This document shows positions 24,556 to 33,418 of a stretch of DNA of 64,000 nucleotides, piece by piece; position 1 is the first letter of the stretch; each line of letters starts with the position of its first letter. The DNA lies in the NCBI RefSeq assembly GCF_001899645.1, contig NZ_MKVV01000071.1, positions 1 through 64,000 on the forward strand. Direction: 5' to 3'. Made by a program: the position numbers and the translations under genes. This DNA is from Pseudonocardia sp. 73-21. Its GTDB lineage: Bacteria; Actinomycetota; Actinomycetes; Mycobacteriales; Pseudonocardiaceae. Below the pieces are notes generated by a model, which saw only the letters and a program-made list of their open reading frames with translations, was not told the DNA's origin and did no database searches.

Positions 24556-26003
24556 CACCGGCCCCGATCAGCCGCCGCCGCGCTCTGGTCCTGGGAGGGC
24601 TCGGCGCGGTCGGGCTGGTCACCGGCGCCACCGGATGGATCGCGAGCGCCACCGCGGCCCCCGCCACGTTCCTGCCCGGCGCCAGCGGTGCAGAACTCGT
24701 CCAGCCCCCGGTACTCGACAGCCGCGACGGCCGGCTCGCGGTCGAACTCACCGCCGCAGCCGGCGCCCGGCTGGCCGGCCGCGACACCTCCGCGCTGGGC
24801 TTCAACGGCGGCTCCCCCGGCCCGACCCTGCGCGTGCGCCCCGGCGACGAACTGGCCGTCCGGCTCACCAATCGTCTCCAGCAGCCGACCAACCTGCACA
24901 CCCACGGCCTGCGCGTGTCCCCCCGGGGCAACAGCGACAACCCCTTCGTGCGGGTCGATCCCGGCGAGTCGTTCGACTACCTCTACAAGATCCCCGCCGA
25001 CCATCCGGCCGGCACCCACTGGTACCACCCCCACCACCACGGGATGGTCGCCGACCAGCTCTACGGCGGACTGGTGGGCGGGTTGATCGTCGACCGCGGA
25101 CCCGACGTCCCGGTCACCACCGACCGGCTGCTGCTGATCACCGACATCACCCTCGACGACGCCGGGGCCGTCGTCCCGGCCACCGCCACCGATCGGGCGA
25201 ACGGCCGGGAGGGACAGCTGGTGCTGGTCAACGGCCAGCACCAGCCCACCATCACCGCCGCACCGGGCAGCACCGAGCGCTGGCGCATCGTCAACGCCTG
25301 CACGTCCCGCTTCCTGGCCCTGCACCTCGACGGCCACCAGCTCGACCAGATGGCCCTCGACGGCTCGTTCTTCCCGCGCCCGGCGGCCCACGACACTCTC
25401 GTCCTCGCCCCGGGCAACCGCGCCGACCTCCTCGTCCGCCCCCGGGACACCGGCCGGTCCGCGCTCGTCACCGCCGCCTACGACCGCGGCTCCATGATGG
25501 GCCCCGGCGCCACCGGCACCGCATCGACGACGCTGGCCACGCTGGTCACCACCGGCCCGCCCCGCGCAGCAGCGTCACTCCCCGCCACCCTCACCGCGGA
25601 GGCCCCCGTCACCGCACCGGTCACCCGGAAGCGGACGACGGACTTCCGGATGGGCATGGGCGACGGCATGGGCGGCGGCATGGGCGCCTCCATCGACGGG
25701 CGCTCCTTCGACCCGAACCGCGACGACCAGACCATCGCCTTCGGCAGCACCGAGGAATGGACCGTCACCAACAGCAGTCCGCTCGCCCACCCGTTCCACA
25801 TCCATGTGTGGCCGTTCACCGTGACCGCGGCCAGCGACGGCCGGACCACCACGGGCACCCCGCAGGACGTCGTGATCATCCCGCCCCGCGGCTGGGTCCG
25901 CCTCCGGATCCCCTTCACCACCGTTCCCGGGCGCAGCGTCTACCACTGCCACATCCTCGACCACGAGGACGCGGGGATGATGGCCACCGTGGTGGTCGCA
26001 TGA
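24552..26003 (+). CDS. Multicopper oxidase with Tat signal
   Basis: The 483-residue protein begins with a twin-arginine signal (SRRRALVLGG, then a hydrophobic stretch to about 37), so it is exported folded. The copper ligands are all visible: 'NLHTHG', 'HWYHPHHHG' (about 156-164), 'HPFHIHVWPF' and 'HCHILDHEDAGMM' near the C-terminus. A Met/Gly-rich segment (GMGDGMGGGMGA, about 370) recalls CueO-type Cu(I) oxidases. It may oxidise Cu(I) or protect sulfur chemistry from copper. The start overlaps the SHOCT gene. Confidence 0.93.
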   Translation: MTPAPISRRRALVLGGLGAVGLVTGATGWIASATAAPATFLPGASGAELVQPPVLDSRDGRLAVELTAAAGARLAGRDTSALGFNGGSPGPTLRVRPGDELAVRLTNRLQQPTNLHTHGLRVSPRGNSDNPFVRVDPGESFDYLYKIPADHPAGTHWYHPHHHGMVADQLYGGLVGGLIVDRGPDVPVTTDRLLLITDITLDDAGAVVPATATDRANGREGQLVLVNGQHQPTITAAPGSTERWRIVNACTSRFLALHLDGHQLDQMALDGSFFPRPAAHDTLVLAPGNRADLLVRPRDTGRSALVTAAYDRGSMMGPGATGTASTTLATLVTTGPPRAAASLPATLTAEAPVTAPVTRKRTTDFRMGMGDGMGGGMGASIDGRSFDPNRDDQTIAFGSTEEWTVTNSSPLAHPFHIHVWPFTVTAASDGRTTTGTPQDVVIIPPRGWVRLRIPFTTVPGRSVYHCHILDHEDAGMMATVVVA

Positions 26004-26626
26004 TCGACGCCGAACACTGGGACACCGTGTACACCGACCGCGGCGAACGGGGAGTCAGCTGGTTCACCGAGACACCCGCGCTGTCACTCGCCCTGCTCGA
26101 CGCCATCCACGTCGGCCCGGAGCGATCCCTGATCGACGTCGGCGCGGGCGCATCTCGACTGGTGGACGCGGTACTGGCCCGCGGTCACACCGACGTGACG
26201 GCGCTGGACGTGTCCGAACAGGGGCTCGCGGTCGCGCGGAAGCGACTCGGGGCTGCTGCAGAGCGGGTCCACTGGGTGGTGTCCGACCTTCTGGTCTGGC
26301 GACCCGGCCGCACCTTCGACGTATGGCACGACCGGGCCGTGTTCCACTTCCTCCGTGACCCCGACGCGCGGGCCCGCTACCTCGCGCTGCTCGACTCCGC
26401 CCTGCAGGACGATGGCGTCGCGGTGATCGGCACCTTCGCCGAGGACGGGCCGACGGCCTGCTCGGGTCTGCCGACGGCCCGCTACTCGCCCGACGAGCTG
26501 CTCGACGCCCTCGGCGGCACCTCGCGGTGGGTGGAGCTGGCCCGCCGTCGCGAGCACCACACCACCCCGTCGGGCGCCGACCAGTCCTTCAACTGGCTCG
26601 CGCTGCAGCGCCGGTCGGCTCCCTGA
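26000..26626 (+). CDS. Class I SAM-dependent methyltransferase
   Basis: The 208-residue protein has motif I 'LIDVGAGASRLVD' (about 44-56), an acidic motif II 'VTALDVSEQGLAVAR', and 'FDVWHDRAVFHFL' (motif IV region). This resembles thiopurine/tellurite-type or UbiE-like small methyltransferases. Its ATG overlaps the stop of the copper oxidase gene. The acceptor is unknown; a thiol or metalloid would fit the neighbours. Confidence 0.8.
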   Translation: MIDAEHWDTVYTDRGERGVSWFTETPALSLALLDAIHVGPERSLIDVGAGASRLVDAVLARGHTDVTALDVSEQGLAVARKRLGAAAERVHWVVSDLLVWRPGRTFDVWHDRAVFHFLRDPDARARYLALLDSALQDDGVAVIGTFAEDGPTACSGLPTARYSPDELLDALGGTSRWVELARRREHHTTPSGADQSFNWLALQRRSAP

Positions 26627-26854
26627 CCAGGCGGACCTCGGAGTGAGGTCCGGGCTGCCGGTCCGCCGGCGTCGCGACCGGGCAGGCCGCCGTCAGATGG
26701 AGGCTGCGCACCGTGGACGTCGCACTCACGCCCAGGTGGATCATGTCGTAGAGCCGCCGAGCGGTTCGCCGTCGACACCGTCGTCCGGACGATCCGCCCC
26801 GCGGGCTGACCATGTCACCGGACGGGAACAGCACGGACAGGATGCGCGTTCGAT

Positions 26855-26870
26855 ATACTGTGGGGGGTAT
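26855..26870. promoter_or_regulatory. CsoR/CstR-like operator 4, before thioredoxin
   Basis: ATACTGTGGGGGGTAT keeps the ATAC...GGGTAT ends and 16-bp length of operators 1-3. It lies 22 bases before the thioredoxin ATG, the same distance as operator 3 from its gene, which supports a common regulator. Confidence 0.5.
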
Positions 26871-26891
26871 CTGAACAGGAGAGGTGCAACC

Positions 26892-27257
26892 ATGGCGACG
26901 ATCGAATTGACCACCGAGAACTTCAACGACACCGTCGGGGACGGCGGGATCGTGCTCCTCGACTTCTGGGCATCGTGGTGCGGACCGTGCCGGATGTTCG
27001 GCCCGGTCTTCGAGAAGGCAGCCGCCAAGCACGACGATGTCGTGTTCGGCAAGGTCGACACGGAGGCCCAGACCGAGCTCGCCCGGACGTTCGGCATCTC
27101 CTCGATCCCGACGCTGATGGCCATCCGCGACGGGGTCGTGCTGTACGCCCAGCCCGGCGCGCTGCCCGAGCCGGCTCTGGAACAGCTCATCGAGCAGATC
27201 CGGGGCGTCGACATGAACGACGTCCGGCGCACGCTCGCCGAACAGCCCGAGAACTGA
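26892..27257 (+). CDS. Thioredoxin
   Basis: The 121-residue protein has the thioredoxin active site WCGPC (Cys30 and Cys33) and the cis-Pro loop 'SSIPTLM' near 75. It has no signal peptide, so it is cytoplasmic. The ribosome site is AGGAGAGG. Placed behind a CsoR-like operator in a sulfur block, it probably reduces persulfides or protein disulfides. The C-terminal tail is about ten residues longer than usual. Confidence 0.94.
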   Translation: MATIELTTENFNDTVGDGGIVLLDFWASWCGPCRMFGPVFEKAAAKHDDVVFGKVDTEAQTELARTFGISSIPTLMAIRDGVVLYAQPGALPEPALEQLIEQIRGVDMNDVRRTLAEQPEN

Positions 27258-27388
27258 CCGACCCGCTCCGTCGGACCGGACGGACCGGTCCCACCGGGGA
27301 GAAGGCCTCATGCCATGGTCGACCGGGCCCGGAATGCTGGCGGCCGAGGACACCCCGACCGGAGCACACCACGCCACTGGAGGTCGAC

Positions 27389-27988
27389 ATGGGAGACGCT
27401 GCCGCACTGCAACGGGAGGCGCGCACGCTCGGGCGCGAGCTGCGTCGGGCGATACCCGACACCTACAAGGCCTACGCACAACTGCACGGCGCCGTGCTCG
27501 GACCGGGCGCGTTGAGCACGAGCACCAAGGAGCTCATCGCACTCGCGATCGCCGTGACCAGGGAGTGCGACGGCTGCATCGCCGCCCACGCCGACGGTGC
27601 CGCGCGCAGTGGCGCGACGGCCGACGAGGTCGCCGAGGCGATCGGTGTCGCCATCCTGATGAACGGCGGACCCGCCACCGTGTACGGGCCCCGCGCCTTC
27701 GCCGCCTTCCGGGAGTTCGCGGAGGCGACACCCCCGCACCGGACCCCGGCCTGCGCCGACCACGACGCACGATCTCCCGTCGGGTCCGAGCCGCAGGACG
27801 TCGCGCCCGACGCGGAGACCACGACCGTACAGACCGACCCCTTCGGTGACGCCCTCCTCGATGGCCTGCTCCACGATCTCGACGTCGCCAACGACGCCCA
27901 TCCCGCCCTTCACGGAGAAGCTCGGCATCGGGACGGGCCGACCAATGGCGACGGGGCTCGCCGATACCCGCCCGGTCCAGGCAGATAG
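27389..27988 (+). CDS. AhpD/carboxymuconolactone-decarboxylase-fold protein
   Basis: ATG 27389 follows GGAGG. Residues 1-115 form the CMD helix bundle with the redox-type pair in 'ECDGCIAAH' (Cys-x-x-Cys with a near His), as in AhpD-like peroxidase partners. It may be reduced by the thioredoxin encoded just upstream. The remaining 84 residues are Pro/Asp/Arg-rich and unlike the family, which usually ends near 115. Either a natural tail or a lost stop codon explains this. Confidence 0.78.
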   Translation: MGDAAALQREARTLGRELRRAIPDTYKAYAQLHGAVLGPGALSTSTKELIALAIAVTRECDGCIAAHADGAARSGATADEVAEAIGVAILMNGGPATVYGPRAFAAFREFAEATPPHRTPACADHDARSPVGSEPQDVAPDAETTTVQTDPFGDALLDGLLHDLDVANDAHPALHGEARHRDGPTNGDGARRYPPGPGR

Positions 27989-28047
27989 CTCCTACCGGCA
28001 GAGCACATCGGTGGGTAGGACGGGAGCCTCACTGAGGCTGCGACGTC

Positions 28048-28128
28048 ATGACGGTCCTGTTCGTCGCCGCCGTGACCATCGGACCGGCTCTCGTGGCGCT
28101 CGTCGGGGTCGGGTTCTGCGGGCACTGA
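28048..28128 (+). CDS. Possible 26-residue membrane micropeptide
   Basis: ATG 28048 opens MTVLFVAAVTIGPALVALVG and ends at TGA 28126, giving one hydrophobic helix and a tail with Cys and His. No strong ribosome site is visible. A weak call. Confidence 0.25.
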   Translation: MTVLFVAAVTIGPALVALVGVGFCGH

Positions 28129-28209
28129 CCGCCTGCAGCACCTTCAGCGACGAAACCCTCCGACTGGTCGAGGGCGCCGAGCACCCGGGTTGGTCAAGGC
28201 CGCCGGGTG

Positions 28210-28995
28210 TCAGACCGGTCTGTCAGGCGATGTGCCGAACACCCGCCCGTACCCGTTCACCGTGTGGGGGTCTGCACCGGCGACCGCCATCATGGCCCAC
28301 AGAAGCACCTGATTGGCCGTCAGCACCGGGCGCCCGAGTGCACTTTCCAGCGCCTCGATGACGCCCACCGCACGCAGGCCGTTGCCACCGATCGTCACCG
28401 CGTCCACGCTGTCGGGCACCTGTGCCAGCACCCAGCCGTACAGGTCTTCCGGGGTGATCAGGTCCTGCCCGCTCGGTAGACCGCAGGAGGCGGAGAAGTC
28501 CACCTCGAACCCGGCCGCCCGGTAGTAGTCGCGACCGAGATCGCTCAGCTGGGAGTCGAACCACGGTGGGCTCACCACGGCCACTCGACGGGCGCCCATC
28601 GCATGCAGGGCGGTCACTGCCGCTGCGCACGGGGCGACGACGGGCAGCCCGCCGGCCTGATCGCGGAGGCGCGCGATCATCGCGTCCTCACCCGCGGCGC
28701 CGATGACGTAGGCGGAGCTGGTGAAGCCGTACCCGATCGCCTGCACCGGTGCTGTCGACAGCAGCTGGGTGGCATCGTCGACGCCGGGTGGCCCGGCAAA
28801 GGCACGCACCGGCGCCAACGGGATCGTCGGGTCCATCACCCCACCCGCCGTGATCGCACCGAACGGCACCCTCGCGGCGTGGATCCCGATGGCCGCGGGC
28901 GCCATCGCCCGCAGCTCCGATTCCGGGCCCACGTCACCGTGCGGTACCAGGACACCGAGCCGGCACCGAGTACTCCAACCATCGGGTCGCCACAT
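28210..28995 (-). CDS. Asp/Glu racemase or maleate isomerase-fold protein lacking both usual cysteines
   Basis: The 261-residue protein matches the maleate cis-trans isomerase/arylmalonate decarboxylase group in its order of segments: 'IGYGFTSSAYVIG' (about 87-99), 'RRVAVVSPPWFD', then 'VDAVTIGGNGLRAVGVIEALE' (positions about 200-220) and 'GRPVLTANQVLLWAMM'. The first catalytic Cys (usually in YxCTSGS) is Phe, and the second (usually SCTNLR) is Gly. A Cys remains only in 'APCAAAV'. The common two-Cys mechanism is therefore unlikely and the reaction is open. Confidence 0.75.
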   Translation of the reverse strand: MWRPDGWSTRCRLGVLVPHGDVGPESELRAMAPAAIGIHAARVPFGAITAGGVMDPTIPLAPVRAFAGPPGVDDATQLLSTAPVQAIGYGFTSSAYVIGAAGEDAMIARLRDQAGGLPVVAPCAAAVTALHAMGARRVAVVSPPWFDSQLSDLGRDYYRAAGFEVDFSASCGLPSGQDLITPEDLYGWVLAQVPDSVDAVTIGGNGLRAVGVIEALESALGRPVLTANQVLLWAMMAVAGADPHTVNGYGRVFGTSPDRPV

Positions 28996-29049
28996 GGAAC
29001 GCCACCTCCTCCTACCGCCTGTCCGACGGCTGCTGATGCATTTCTTCGT

Positions 29050-29742
29050 TCAGCCAGGTACGCGAGCGCTGGCCGGTGACATCGGGACGGTCCCCGATTC
29101 CTCGCGCAGGAGCGCCCACGCGGCTGCGCCCATACCGATCGCGGTCAGGGCCCACGCGGAGGCGTCCAGCGCCTGGACTCCGAGGACGACGAGCGCCAGG
29201 AAGTGCAGTGGTTGGGAGATCGTCAGCACCCAGGCGACGACCGCCGGCACCTTCCGGGAGCGCAGCAGCGCGAGGCCCAGCAGCACGGTTCCCACGACAT
29301 GTCCGACGATGAAGACAACCTGGGCGAGGGCCACCGCCGGATGTCCGTGGTCGAGCAACTGCGCCGACGCCGAGGCCCCCAGGCCGGCCTCGTCGGCCGA
29401 CCACATCTCGGCGTCACCGGCGACGAGGAAGGCGAGCATCGTGTAGCCGGGAACCAGCAGCCCCACTGCCCACCAGGTCAGTCGGGGCGCGGCGGCGCGG
29501 GTAAGCCGGGCCGCCGCGAGCACGCCCGGCAGCAGCACGAGCAGCGCCGCCGTCCCGATCCACACGGTGGCGCTGTGGCGACCGGGTGCGTCGGCCACCG
29601 CCTGCACCGTCTCCGCCGCGGTCCCCGCGGAGAACGTCGGCATGATCGCGCGCAGCACCGCGATCAGAGCCGGCCCCAGGGGCATCGCGACCGCCAGGAT
29701 CACCGCTGTGGGTCGGGCGAGCCGGGCCACCGGCGCGCTCAT
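29050..29742 (-). CDS. Unrecognised integral membrane protein, about six helices
   Basis: The 230-residue product has hydrophobic stretches at about 11-31, 59-78, 88-109, 138-160, 167-187 and 191-211, and a Gly/Ala-rich composition. A long loop near 112-135 is acidic. I do not recognise the family. Its ATG overlaps the stop of the NTF2-like gene (ATGA), so the two are one transcription unit. Confidence 0.65.
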   Translation of the reverse strand: MSAPVARLARPTAVILAVAMPLGPALIAVLRAIMPTFSAGTAAETVQAVADAPGRHSATVWIGTAALLVLLPGVLAAARLTRAAAPRLTWWAVGLLVPGYTMLAFLVAGDAEMWSADEAGLGASASAQLLDHGHPAVALAQVVFIVGHVVGTVLLGLALLRSRKVPAVVAWVLTISQPLHFLALVVLGVQALDASAWALTAIGMGAAAWALLREESGTVPMSPASARVPG

Positions 29743-30191
29743 GCCGACCGCTCCGCGGCCTGCTCGGAGGTCGGTACCGGCCGGGGGAAGCCGGGGACGT
29801 GATCGCCGTGCCGGTGCACGAGCCTCCACCCACCGCTCTCCCGCCGGTAGATCTGTGTCACGCGCAGCCGATTGTGCATGGTCGGACCACCGTCGAAGGA
29901 CGCTACGGAGTCCTCGTAGGCCGCCGTGTAGGCCATCTGACCGACGACGTCGGCCGCCACGATCTCGACATCGAACCGTCGGCCGTCGGTGAACCGCGAC
30001 GCGAGCGACCGGAACAGCGCAACGCACTCGGCCGACCCCGTGCGTTCGACCGGTAGCGCACCGAACACCGTCATCGGGTCGTGCGTGGTCCACAACGCGA
30101 TCCGGGGCTCGGGATCGCCGTTGTGCAACGCATGGTCGGCGTCGTTCACCGCCTTCACCGTGGTGGTCAGGAACTCCTCCAGTTCGTGCAT
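29739..30191 (-). CDS. SnoaL/NTF2-like protein (DUF4440-type)
   Basis: ATG 30191 follows GAGGAGG. The 150 residues have the cone-shaped NTF2 fold order: an N-terminal helix (LEEFLTTTVKAVNDADHAL), 'ALWTTHDPMTVFGAL', then strands ending 'QIYRRESGGWRLVHRHGDHVP' (positions about 113-133). Such proteins are ketosteroid-isomerase-like or stress-related, and the ligand is unknown. It is divergent from the histidine kinase gene. Confidence 0.75.
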   Translation of the reverse strand: MHELEEFLTTTVKAVNDADHALHNGDPEPRIALWTTHDPMTVFGALPVERTGSAECVALFRSLASRFTDGRRFDVEIVAADVVGQMAYTAAYEDSVASFDGGPTMHNRLRVTQIYRRESGGWRLVHRHGDHVPGFPRPVPTSEQAAERSA

Positions 30192-30370
30192 CGCAGACCG
30201 CCTCCTCGCGCTCGGTTGTGTGGTGAGCACGTTCGCTCCACGCGCGTCCCACCGACAGGGCAGCGCACCCGACGATCTGGGCAGATGCCCGGTGACCCGG
30301 GAGGATCTCCCGGACGCAGCCGTGCTTCCGCGAGCACACTTCGGGTGCGACCGGGATGGGAGGAGCCGAC

Positions 30371-32299
30371 ATGTCCGGCAGTTCGGCGAGCGGGCGATCA
30401 GCGATCGGCCTCGCGGCTCTCGCCGGGGTCGAGGTGGGCGGCGCCGTCGCGGCCACACTCGCATCCGGCTGGTCGGTCGCCCAGGCCGTGGGCTCCTTCG
30501 TCGTCAGCAACGCGGTGATCGGCATGAGCTTCGCGTTCTGCGGCGCGCTCATCGCCTACCACCGCCCCCGCCACCCCGTTGGCTGGCTCTACGCCCTCGG
30601 TGGTGTGCTCCAGCTGCTCAGTGCGGTCGCCGTGCCCGCGGCGCAGCTGCTGCACGACCACGACGCACCCCTGTGGATCGTCCGCTCGGCCGTCACGGTC
30701 TTCTCGTGGGCGTGGCCGTGGCACATCGGTCTCGTGCTGCCGCTGTCGCTGCTCCTGCTCCCCGACGGGCAGCTGCCCTCACGACGCTGGCGCCCGGTGG
30801 CGTGGACGATCGCGCTGACGGCACCGCTGTTCGTGGCCGAGGTCGGTCTGGCCGACGACACCGTGCCCGGGCTGCCACGCGGCTACCTGACGCTGCCCTC
30901 CTACGGCGAGCTCGGTCCCCTGTGGACGCTCAGTGAGCTGCGCTGGGCACTGGCGGTCGTCATCGGTGTCGCGGCGCTCACCGTCCGGTACCGACGCGGT
31001 GACGAGCAGTTGCGCCGGCAGCTGCTGTGGCTGGTCGCCGCCGCTGTCGTCGTCCTCGCGGCGGTCACACCCTGGGCACTCATCGCCGGCACACCCATCG
31101 CGGTCCTGTTCACCATTCCGCTGCTGCCGATCGCCATCACCGTCGCCATCCTGCGGCACCAGCTGCTCGACATCAGGCTCGTTCTCGCGCGCGGGGTCGC
31201 CTACATCCTGCTGTCCGCGCTCGTGCTGGGTGCGTACGCGGCGCTCGTGGTCGTCCTGTCCGGTGTGGCGTCGGCGCTGATCGTCGCGCTCGCCGTGCTA
31301 CCGCTTCGCGCGCTGCTGCAGCGCTCCGTCGACCGGATGCTCTACGGCGAGCGGAGGGACCCGTTGCGGGTCGCCTCACGCGTCGGTGGACGGCTCGGCG
31401 TCGGGCTCACCGACACGCTCGACGAGATCCGCGAATCCCTGCACCTCCCGTGGGTGGAGGTGCGGGTCGGCGACGAGGTCGCCGCCGCATCGGGGCGGCC
31501 GGTCCCCCTCACCGCGGACATCCCCATCACCGGCAACGGCCGGCTCCTCGTCGGCCTGCGGTCGGGCGAGAAGCGCCTCGCGGCAGGAGACAGGCGGATC
31601 CTGCACCTGCTGGCCGGGCCGCTCGCCACGGCGGTCCAGGCGACACGGCTGTCCCACGACCTGCAGACCTCGCGCGAACGGCTCGTCAGCACCCGGGAGG
31701 AGGAGCGCCGTCGCCTGCGCCGCGACCTGCACGACGGGCTCGGACCGCTGCTCACCGGCGTGGCGATGACGGCGGACGCCGCGGCGAACCTGGCCGTCCG
31801 CGCCCCGGAGGAGGCCACCGCACTGCTCGGCGAGCTCCGCGCCGACACCCGGGTCGCGATCGGTGAGATCCGCCGCATCATCGACGACCTGCGGCCGCCC
31901 GCGCTCGACGAGCTCGGCCTCGTCGGCGCGCTGCGGGCCCGCGCGGCACGGACGCGCACCCGCACCGACGGCGCGCCGCTGCACGCGACGGTCGACGCGC
32001 CACCGGACCCGCCCGTACTGCCTGCGGCGATCGAGGTCGCGGCCTACCGCATCGCCACCGAAGCGCTCACCAACGCCGCCCGCCACTCCGACGCCGACAC
32101 CGTGATCGTCCGGCTCGCCTGCGCCGACGCGCTCACCGTCGAGATACTCGACGACGGCTCCTCCGACGGCGAGTGGAGGATCGGCGTCGGCCTCACCGGG
32201 ATGCGCGAGCGCGCCGCCGAACTCGGTGGCCACTGCACCGCCGGGCCGACCGGCAGCGGCGGCCGGGTCGTGGTCTCCCTTCCCCTGGCGTTCCCATGA
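30371..32299 (+). CDS. Membrane sensor histidine kinase (NarX/DesK type)
   Basis: Start ATG 30371 follows GGGAGGAG. The 642-residue kinase has about eight membrane helices in residues 10-320, a short GAF-like segment (about 345-430) and the HisKA_3 box 'RRDLHDGLGPLLTG' with His454. It ends with an HATPase domain ('EALTNAARHSDA', then 'GVGLTGMRERAAELGG'). It phosphorylates the response regulator whose gene overlaps its stop. The signal is unknown; the membrane domain suggests a lipid or envelope cue. Confidence 0.93.
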   Translation: MSGSSASGRSAIGLAALAGVEVGGAVAATLASGWSVAQAVGSFVVSNAVIGMSFAFCGALIAYHRPRHPVGWLYALGGVLQLLSAVAVPAAQLLHDHDAPLWIVRSAVTVFSWAWPWHIGLVLPLSLLLLPDGQLPSRRWRPVAWTIALTAPLFVAEVGLADDTVPGLPRGYLTLPSYGELGPLWTLSELRWALAVVIGVAALTVRYRRGDEQLRRQLLWLVAAAVVVLAAVTPWALIAGTPIAVLFTIPLLPIAITVAILRHQLLDIRLVLARGVAYILLSALVLGAYAALVVVLSGVASALIVALAVLPLRALLQRSVDRMLYGERRDPLRVASRVGGRLGVGLTDTLDEIRESLHLPWVEVRVGDEVAAASGRPVPLTADIPITGNGRLLVGLRSGEKRLAAGDRRILHLLAGPLATAVQATRLSHDLQTSRERLVSTREEERRRLRRDLHDGLGPLLTGVAMTADAAANLAVRAPEEATALLGELRADTRVAIGEIRRIIDDLRPPALDELGLVGALRARAARTRTRTDGAPLHATVDAPPDPPVLPAAIEVAAYRIATEALTNAARHSDADTVIVRLACADALTVEILDDGSSDGEWRIGVGLTGMRERAAELGGHCTAGPTGSGGRVVVSLPLAFP

Positions 32300-32940
32300 T
32301 CCGCGTCGTCGTCGCCGACGACCATCCGGTCGTGCGCAAGGGGCTCGTGGCGCTGCTCGCCTCGATCGAGGAGTTCGACGTGGTCGGCGTCGCGAGCACC
32401 GGCCGCGAAGCCGTCCGGGAATGCGTACTGCACCGCCCGGACGTCGCGCTGGTCGATCTGCAGATGCCCGACCTCGACGGGTTCGGAACAACCCGCGAGC
32501 TCGCCCGCGTCGCCCCGGGGGTCGCGGTCTGCGTGCTCACCATGCATGACGACGACGACTCGCTGTTCACCGCGATGAAGGCCGGGGCGCGCGGCTACCT
32601 CCTCAAGGGAGCCGAGCAGGAGGACATCGCGCGAGCCGTACACGCCGTCGCCCGCGGGGAGGTGCTGTTCGCGCCCGAGGTCGCCGGGCGCGTGCTCGGC
32701 CGGCTCTCCGGACGCGACACCCCAGCGGCGCGGCCGTTCCCACAGCTCACCCCGCGCGAGCTCGACATCCTGGACCTCGTGGCAGCGGGCATGCCGAGCG
32801 CCGACATCGCGGCCAGGCTCGGCCTGTCCACGAAGACCGTCGCCAACAACGTCTCCAGCATCCTCGGCAAGCTCGGACTGGCCGACCGCGCCCAGGCGGT
32901 CATCGCCGCCCGCGACGCCGGACTCGGCCGCTCGGACTGA
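32296..32940 (+). CDS. NarL/LuxR family response regulator
   Basis: The 214-residue protein has a receiver domain with the acidic pair Asp8-Asp9 and phospho-acceptor Asp54 (ALVDLQMPD), 'TMHDDDDSLF' with the switch Thr, and Lys104 ('YLLKG'). A GerE helix-turn-helix follows ('LTPRELDILDLVAAGMPSAD', about 149-168). The start overlaps the kinase stop. No promoter target is recognisable here. Confidence 0.95.
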   Translation: MIRVVVADDHPVVRKGLVALLASIEEFDVVGVASTGREAVRECVLHRPDVALVDLQMPDLDGFGTTRELARVAPGVAVCVLTMHDDDDSLFTAMKAGARGYLLKGAEQEDIARAVHAVARGEVLFAPEVAGRVLGRLSGRDTPAARPFPQLTPRELDILDLVAAGMPSADIAARLGLSTKTVANNVSSILGKLGLADRAQAVIAARDAGLGRSD

Positions 32941-32945
32941 CGCGT

Positions 32946-33225
32946 CCGCGACGACGACGAACGCCTCGGCCAACCGACCCTGAGCGAGCTGATCCGGCGG
33001 CTCGAACGGGAACCGGGCACCCGGCAGGGTCGCGCTCACCGGGGCCGGGTTCGAGCTCCTCGGCCGGGCCACGGTCATCCTCGACGAGATCGCGTCGGCC
33101 ACCTGCGTCGCCATCACCTGCGGCGTCGTCCCCGATCCGGAGGGGGGTCGGGGTGGTGTTCTGCGCCGAGACCCTGCTCGTCGCCCTGCGTCCGGACCAC
33201 CGCCGGGGTGGCGCCGCCTCGGGCG
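32946..33225 (+). pseudogene. LysR-type regulator remnant
   Basis: One frame reads RLGQPTLSELIRRLERE, the recognition helix region of LysR regulators. It then shifts to VALTGAGFELLGRATVILDE, which matches the linker helix. A third frame near 33150-33220 holds VVFCAETLLVALRPDHRRGG, like the 'LVLxxDHPLA' segment of the effector domain. At least two frameshifts and large losses make it non-functional. The following bases to 33418 hold the ECF42 operon promoter region. Confidence 0.5.
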
Positions 33226-33338
33226 GTGTAGCCCGGACCAGGCCCAGAACGGGCTGGCGGGCCCGACCGCCGGAACGCTGAGACGTAACGGGAGCGGACC
33301 GTCCGGCGCACGATTCTCCGAGAAATGTTCCGCGGGGA

Positions 33339-33367
33339 TGTCGAACGAGCGCGGGCCCGTTCGTGGC
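33339..33367 (+). promoter_or_regulatory. Possible ECF42-type promoter
   Basis: TGTCGA (33339-33344) followed after 17 bases by CGTGGCC resembles the TGTCGA/CGA pattern I recall for ECF42 sigma factors. It lies 50 bases before the three-gene operon that encodes such a sigma factor, so autoregulation is plausible. Confidence 0.3.
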
Positions 33368-33418
33368 CATGGTGAGAGACCGGCAACCGGGTCGGTCCCC
33401 CCACCACCGGAGGTCCCC

